This document shows, piece after piece, positions 59,767 through 64,000 of a stretch of 64,000 bases of DNA. A program made the translations under genes and the position numbers. The notes under the pieces were generated by a model. The model was not told the DNA's origin. It saw only the letters and a program-made list of their open reading frames with translations, and made no database searches. Each line of letters starts with the position of its first letter. Positions within the stretch are counted from its first letter, which is position 1. Origin of the DNA: Variovorax sp. Root411 (GTDB taxonomy: Bacteria > Pseudomonadota > Gammaproteobacteria > Burkholderiales > Burkholderiaceae_C); contig NZ_LMDW01000012.1 of NCBI RefSeq assembly GCF_001425205.1, positions 480,001-544,000 on the forward strand. Reading direction: 5' to 3'.

Positions 59767-61762
59767 GAAAATCCTCATCGCCAACCGTGGCGAGATCGCT
59801 TGCCGCGTGGCTGCAACGGCCCGCCGCATGGCCATCCGCACCGTCGCCGTGTATTCCGATGCCGACGCGCATGCCAACCACGTGCGCGCCTGCGACGAGT
59901 CGGTGCACCTCGGCGGCAGCGCCCCGAAGGACAGCTACCTGCGCTGGGAAAAGATCCTCGAAGCCGCCAAGGCCACGGGCGCCGAAGCCGTGCACCCCGG
60001 CTACGGCTTCCTCAGCGAGAACGAAGAATTCGCGCAGGCCTGCGCCGACGCCGGCCTGGTCTTCATCGGCCCGCCGCCCTCGGCCATCAAGGCGATGGGG
60101 CTGAAGGCCGAGTCGAAGCAGCTGATGGAAAAGGCCGGTGTGCCGCTGGTGCCCGGCTACCACGGCCACGACCAGAACCCGCAGCTGCTGCAGCGCGAGG
60201 CCGACCGCATCGGCTACCCGGTGCTCATCAAGGCCAGTGCGGGCGGCGGCGGCAAGGGCATGCGCGCGGTCGACAAGGCGGAAGACTTCGCCGCCGCGCT
60301 CGCCTCATGCCAGCGCGAGGCCATCAACAGCTTCGGCGACGACGCGGTGCTGATCGAGAAGTACGTGCAGCGCCCGCGCCACATCGAGATCCAGGTGTTC
60401 GGCGACACGCACGGCAACTACGTCTACCTGTTCGAGCGCGATTGCTCGGTGCAGCGGCGCCATCAGAAGGTGCTGGAAGAAGCACCCGCGCCCGGCATGA
60501 CCGAGGCGATGCGCAAGCAGATGGGCGAGGCCGCGGTGGCCGCCGCGCGGGCGGTGAACTACGTCGGTGCTGGCACCGTGGAGTTCATCGTCGAACAGCG
60601 CGAAGGCGGCGAGATGAACTTCTTCTTCATGGAGATGAACACGCGGCTGCAGGTCGAACACCCGGTGACCGAAGCCATCACGGGGCAGGATCTCGTCGAA
60701 TGGCAACTGCGCGTGGCCTCGGGCGAGGCGCTGCCCGCGAAGCAGGCCGACCTGCAGATCCACGGCCATGCCATCGAGGCGCGCATCTGCGCGGAGAACC
60801 CCGACAACAACTTCCTGCCCGCCACCGGCACGCTGCGCGTGTACCGCAAGCCGCAGGCGACCGCCTTCCAGCGCAGCCGCGTGCGCATCGACGACGGCGT
60901 GCGCGAGGGCGGCGAGATCTCGCCCTTCTACGACTCGATGATCGCCAAGCTCATCGTGCATGGCAGCACGCGCGACGAGGCGCTGGCCCGGCTCGACGCC
61001 GCGCTGGCGCAGGTGCAGATCGTGGGCGTGGCGACCAACGTGCAGTTCCTGCGCGGCATCCTGGCGACCGAATCGTTCTCGAAGGCGAACCTCGACACCG
61101 CGCTGATCGAGCGCGAACGCGCCGTGCTGTTCGACCGCGAGCCGCTGGGACTGCCGCTGGCTGCTGCCGCCGCGATCACGCGCACGCTGATCACCGAGTG
61201 GCCCGCGAAGATGCCCGATCCTTTTGCGCGGCGCGACGGCTGGCGCTCGCTGGGCGAATACCGGCGCCACTTCGACTTCGAGTTCCGCGGTGCCGAGCAG
61301 ACCGCCCTGCTGACCTACAAGCGCGACGGCGGCCTGTGGCTCGAAGCCGGTGGCGCCGAAGGTCCGCTGGTCATCGGCCAGTTCCCGAGCGGTGAATTCG
61401 AGGTCGAGTTCGCCGGCACGCGCCAGACGCTCGACGTGCACGTCGATGGCGCCACGGCGCACGTCTTTGCCTCGAAGGGCGCGACGAAGATCACCGCCAT
61501 CGATCGCCTCGCCCATGCGGGCGACACCCACGCCGAAGGCGGCCGGCTCACGGCGCCGATGCCCGGCAAGGTCGTGTCCTTCGCCGTCAAGGCCGGCGAC
61601 AAGGTCAGCCGCGGCCAGCCGCTCGCGGTGATGGAGGCCATGAAGATGGAGCACACCATCGCAGCACCGGCCGACGGCACGGTGGAGGAGCTGATGTTCG
61701 CGCCGGGCGAGCAGGTGGCCGAAGGCGACGAGCTGTTGCGGATGGCCGCCGCGGCGGCTTAG
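59759..61762 (+). CDS. liuD: methylcrotonyl-CoA carboxylase, biotin-containing (alpha) subunit
   Basis: 667 aa. Biotin carboxylase domain from the start (MFKKILIANRGEIACRVAAT), with the ATP-grasp glycine loop KASAGGGGKGMR, then the connecting region, and the C-terminal biotinyl domain with biotinylated K629 in EAMKMEHT. It carboxylates biotin with bicarbonate and ATP, and works with LiuB. Last gene of the liu operon here: its stop overlaps the stop of the convergent EthD-like gene. HMG-CoA lyase (liuE) is not found in the window. Confidence 0.95.
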   Translation: MFKKILIANRGEIACRVAATARRMAIRTVAVYSDADAHANHVRACDESVHLGGSAPKDSYLRWEKILEAAKATGAEAVHPGYGFLSENEEFAQACADAGLVFIGPPPSAIKAMGLKAESKQLMEKAGVPLVPGYHGHDQNPQLLQREADRIGYPVLIKASAGGGGKGMRAVDKAEDFAAALASCQREAINSFGDDAVLIEKYVQRPRHIEIQVFGDTHGNYVYLFERDCSVQRRHQKVLEEAPAPGMTEAMRKQMGEAAVAAARAVNYVGAGTVEFIVEQREGGEMNFFFMEMNTRLQVEHPVTEAITGQDLVEWQLRVASGEALPAKQADLQIHGHAIEARICAENPDNNFLPATGTLRVYRKPQATAFQRSRVRIDDGVREGGEISPFYDSMIAKLIVHGSTRDEALARLDAALAQVQIVGVATNVQFLRGILATESFSKANLDTALIERERAVLFDREPLGLPLAAAAAITRTLITEWPAKMPDPFARRDGWRSLGEYRRHFDFEFRGAEQTALLTYKRDGGLWLEAGGAEGPLVIGQFPSGEFEVEFAGTRQTLDVHVDGATAHVFASKGATKITAIDRLAHAGDTHAEGGRLTAPMPGKVVSFAVKAGDKVSRGQPLAVMEAMKMEHTIAAPADGTVEELMFAPGEQVAEGDELLRMAAAAA

Positions 61763-62073
61763 CCCACCACCACTTCGCTGATCTGCATGACGGGCGCGAT
61801 GTCGGTGTAGTTCCTGATGTCGCCCTGGATCTCCTTGGCGTGCGGGCCGAACGCCGCCTGGAAGGCCTCGGCCGAGTCGCAGAACACGTGGCACATGCCG
61901 ACATAGGCCGGCGGGGTGCCGGGCGCGCCGCCGGCCAGGCCTTTGTCGATGGTGTACGCCTTGCAGGCATCGCCCATGCGCGCCTTCAGCAGCGGCATGT
62001 GCTTGTCGCGGTAGTAGGCGTGGTCGAACCGTGCGCCTTCGGTGTAGGGGTACATCACGCTGACTTTGATCAT
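61759..62073 (-). CDS. EthD-family small protein
   Basis: 104 aa ferredoxin-like (dimeric alpha-beta barrel) protein: MIKVSVMYPY, RFDHAYYRDKHMPLLKARM and the C-terminal NYTDIAPVMQISEVVVG fit the EthD domain, named for a protein needed for ether degradation. Members often accompany oxidoreductases but their own chemistry is unsettled. It starts at 62073, divergent from the GhrA-type gene by 117 bp. The long open frame that continues upstream of this start is not coding. Confidence 0.85.
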   Translation of the reverse strand: MIKVSVMYPYTEGARFDHAYYRDKHMPLLKARMGDACKAYTIDKGLAGGAPGTPPAYVGMCHVFCDSAEAFQAAFGPHAKEIQGDIRNYTDIAPVMQISEVVVG

Positions 62074-62190
62074 GCTTCGGTCTCCGGGTGTGTCGAGGTT
62101 CTGGTAGGTCGCGCGCGAGCATAGAAGAAGGCTTCGGGCGGTACAAGCCGCCGAGCCGGCGCGCGGACCGGGGCCCCTAAGATCCGGTGC

Positions 62191-63111
62191 ATGAAAATCA
62201 TCGTCTCCCTGACCGACAACCGCCCCGAACCCTGGATCGAAGGCCTGAAGGCCGAGCTGCCCGATGCGCAGATCGAGGTCTGGAAGCCCGGCGCCGCCCA
62301 GGCCGACCATGCGGTGGTGTGGGCGCCGCCCCAGCAGCTGCTCGACGAGCAACCCGGGCTGCGCGGCTTGTTCAACATCGGCGCGGGCGTCGATGCGCTG
62401 CTCAAGCTGAAGGTGCCGGCGCACACGCGCATCGTGCGGCTCGACGACGCGGGCATGTCGGTGCAGATGGCCGAGTACGTCTGCCACACGCTGATTCGCC
62501 ACTTCCGCGAGTTCGACGCCTACGAGGCCGATGCGCGCGAGGGCAAGTGGAGCTACCGCAAGCCGAAGCTGCGGCGCGACTTCCCGGTCGGGATCATGGG
62601 TCTGGGCGTGCTTGGCGAGCGCGTGGCAAAGGCGGTCGCGCAGTTCGAGTTTCCGGTGCTGGGCTGGAGCCGTTCGCCGAAGGAGATCGACGGCGTGCGC
62701 GTGTTCAGCGGCGAGGCGCAGTTCGACGAGTTCCTGTCGTCCACGCGCGTGCTCGTGAACCTGCTGCCGCTGACGGAGGCGACGCGCGGCATCCTCAACC
62801 GCGGCACGTTGGGCAAACTGAAACCCGAGGGTTACCTGATCAGCATCGCGCGCGGCGCGCACCTCGTGGAAGACGACCTGATCCCGATGCTCGACGCCGG
62901 CCAGCTCGCGGGCGCGACGCTCGACGTGTTCCAGGTCGAGCCGCTGCCGGCGGACCATGCGTTCTGGCGGCACCCGAAGATCACCGTGACGCCGCACGGC
63001 TCGGCGCGCACGCTGCGCGAGGAGTCCATCGCCCAGATCGCCGGGAAGATCCGGGCGATGGAGCAGGGCCTGCCGATCGCCGGCGTGGTCGATCCGGCGC
63101 GCGGGTACTGA
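62191..63111 (+). CDS. ghrA: glyoxylate/hydroxypyruvate reductase A-type dehydrogenase
   Basis: 306 aa D-isomer-specific 2-hydroxyacid dehydrogenase. The N-terminal part has ADHAVVWAPPQQLLDEQPGL, the cofactor motif is GIMGLGVLGERVA, and the catalytic Arg/Glu/His set appears as SIARGAHLVE, DVFQVEPLP and PHGSAR. Overall similarity is to GhrA. It reduces glyoxylate or hydroxypyruvate with NADPH. It does not overlap its neighbours; the divergent EthD gene shares its promoter region. Confidence 0.9.
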   Translation: MKIIVSLTDNRPEPWIEGLKAELPDAQIEVWKPGAAQADHAVVWAPPQQLLDEQPGLRGLFNIGAGVDALLKLKVPAHTRIVRLDDAGMSVQMAEYVCHTLIRHFREFDAYEADAREGKWSYRKPKLRRDFPVGIMGLGVLGERVAKAVAQFEFPVLGWSRSPKEIDGVRVFSGEAQFDEFLSSTRVLVNLLPLTEATRGILNRGTLGKLKPEGYLISIARGAHLVEDDLIPMLDAGQLAGATLDVFQVEPLPADHAFWRHPKITVTPHGSARTLREESIAQIAGKIRAMEQGLPIAGVVDPARGY

Positions 63112-63183
63112 CACGCGCCACCTTCGTTCCCGTGGAAACGCGGCGCGGGCAGGGGAAACCCCGAAGCGCCGATTTTTCATAAG

Positions 63184-63201
63184 CATGAAAATATTTTCAT
63201 G
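63184..63201. promoter_or_regulatory. perfect 18-bp palindrome over the IclR start codon
   Basis: CATGAAAATATTTTCATG; its last three bases are the IclR ATG (63199-63201). Extra copies of the half-site lie on both sides: TTTTCAT at 63174-63180 and GTGAAAA from 63205. A bound regulator would block its own start. No Shine-Dalgarno sequence is visible before this ATG. Confidence 0.75.
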
Positions 63202-63948
63202 ACTGTGAAAACTGCATTCCGCGTGATCGAGATCGTCGAGCTCTTCGCTCGCGAGAAGCAGCCGCTGGCGCTGTCCGAGATGGCTCGCCTGCTCGACATG
63301 CCGGTGTCGAGTTGCCTGGGCCTGATCCGCACGCTCGAAGAGCAGGGCTACATGTACGAAACCGGCCGCCGCCAGGGCTACTACCCGACGGGCCGGCTGC
63401 TCGCGATGGCGCAGGTCATCGCCGCCCACGACCCGGTGCTCGACCGGGTGAAGGCCACGCTCGAGGAGTTGCGCGATGCGGCGCGCGAGACGGTGGTGTT
63501 CGCCAAATTCCGCGATGCGGGCCTGGTGGTGTACCTGGAGGTGCTGAGCGCGCCGCAGAGCATCCGCTACACGGCCGAGTCGGGCGAGACGCGCCCGGCG
63601 TACGCCAATTCGCTGGGCCGTGCGTTGCTTTCCACGCTCGCGCCCGATGTGCGCCGCAAGCTGCTCGACGGCATGGCGCTCACGCCGCTGACCGACGCCA
63701 CGCTCACCACCGCCGATGCCATCGAAGCCGAACTGCAGCGCTCTGCCGCGCGCGGCTGGTACGGCAACCTCGGCGAAAGCATTCCCGACCTGATTGGCCT
63801 CGCTTGGCCGCTGCGCATCGGCGGCGAGGCCTACGCGATCTCGGTCGCCGGTCCGCGCTACCGCATGGAGGCGCGCATCGAGGAGATCGCGGCGATGCTG
63901 CGCTCGGCCTGCCTCGCCATCGAACCCAAGACCGAAAGCACCCGATGA
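63199..63948 (+). CDS. IclR-family transcriptional regulator
   Basis: 249 aa. N-terminal winged helix-turn-helix (TAFRVIEIVELFAREKQPLA then LSEMARLLDMPVSSCLGLIR, residues 5-45). IclR effector domain from about residue 75 (RVKATLEELRDAARETVVFA), with SLGRALLSTLAP typical of the family. The start codon lies inside an 18-bp palindrome. It overlaps the next gene's ATG by 4 bp, so that gene is cotranscribed and a likely target. Effector unknown. Confidence 0.92.
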   Translation: MTVKTAFRVIEIVELFAREKQPLALSEMARLLDMPVSSCLGLIRTLEEQGYMYETGRRQGYYPTGRLLAMAQVIAAHDPVLDRVKATLEELRDAARETVVFAKFRDAGLVVYLEVLSAPQSIRYTAESGETRPAYANSLGRALLSTLAPDVRRKLLDGMALTPLTDATLTTADAIEAELQRSAARGWYGNLGESIPDLIGLAWPLRIGGEAYAISVAGPRYRMEARIEEIAAMLRSACLAIEPKTESTR

Positions 63949-64000
63949 CCGCAAGCACTCCCCGCTACTTCGTCCGCGAAGCCGACATCGCCGGCTACCA
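63945..64000 (+). CDS. start of a downstream gene, cut by the window edge
   Basis: ATG at 63945 in an ATGA overlap with the IclR stop. The 18 complete codons read MTASTPRYFVREADIAGY. The opening resembles that of some cupin-domain proteins found beside IclR regulators, but there is too little sequence to name it. Confidence 0.5.
   Translation, partial: MTASTPRYFVREADIAGY

Overview
The window looks like chromosomal DNA of a Variovorax (Comamonadaceae, Betaproteobacteria), close to V. paradoxus. The evidence is very high GC with strong GC3, beta-type rRNA, a Burkholderiales leucine-degradation cluster, and an M20 peptidase (41872-43119) that matches the known V. paradoxus glucarpidase in length (415 aa), start and every zinc and catalytic position as I recall them. 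No database was searched; names rest on motifs, lengths and gene order.

Layout. 1-2390: 3' two thirds of a 23S rRNA gene, 5S and the operon terminator. 2438-5062: acyl-CoA ligase plus MBL hydrolase. 5182-8669: aromatic amino acid catabolism (phhA, an orphan binding protein, hpd) with a divergent Lrp-type regulator. 8779-12048: GNAT enzyme, corC and lnt. 12052-18412: a minus-strand catabolic/transport operon (CodA-like amidohydrolase, creatininase-family enzyme, NMT1/THI5-type ABC transporter, GlcD-like flavoprotein), preceded by a 34-codon ORF and a 29-bp palindrome. 18720-24002: a compact Csu-type chaperone-usher pilus operon with a small exported protein at its end. 24080-26899: RutR-like TetR regulator, periplasmic asparaginase, PAP2 phosphatase. 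27071-33161: glyQ, a YdjM-like membrane protein, glyS, gmhB, plsC-like and YgjP-like genes.

33206-41826: a perfect 20-bp LiuR-type palindrome lies between two divergent transcription units. Leftward are an MBL hydrolase, a leucine-rich-repeat protein kinase and an RluA-type pseudouridine synthase. Rightward are a MerR/LiuR regulator, a beta-carbonic anhydrase, aceK and a thiolase, closed by a strong terminator. 41872-48084: glucarpidase-like peptidase, acyl-CoA dehydrogenase, phosphoesterase, exported amidase, LuxR regulator, YchJ. 48116-51290: TPP riboswitch with thiC, a HAD phosphatase and a thioredoxin-like protein. 51307-61762: AraC regulator divergent from a leucine/isovalerate (liu) operon in which isovaleryl-CoA dehydrogenase, a CoA ligase, both methylcrotonyl-CoA carboxylase subunits and methylglutaconyl-CoA hydratase are interleaved with two genes of unknown role. 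61759-64000: EthD-like protein, GhrA-type reductase, an IclR regulator whose start codon lies in an 18-bp palindrome, and the first codons of another gene.

The theme is amino-acid and acyl-CoA catabolism feeding acetyl-CoA, with aceK controlling entry into the glyoxylate bypass. The parts least explained by known biology are the amidohydrolase/creatininase transport operon, the LRR-kinase unit behind the LiuR-type box, the exported multidomain protein inside the liu operon, and the small protein ending the pilus operon. No CRISPR array, prophage, transposase or tRNA gene was found.
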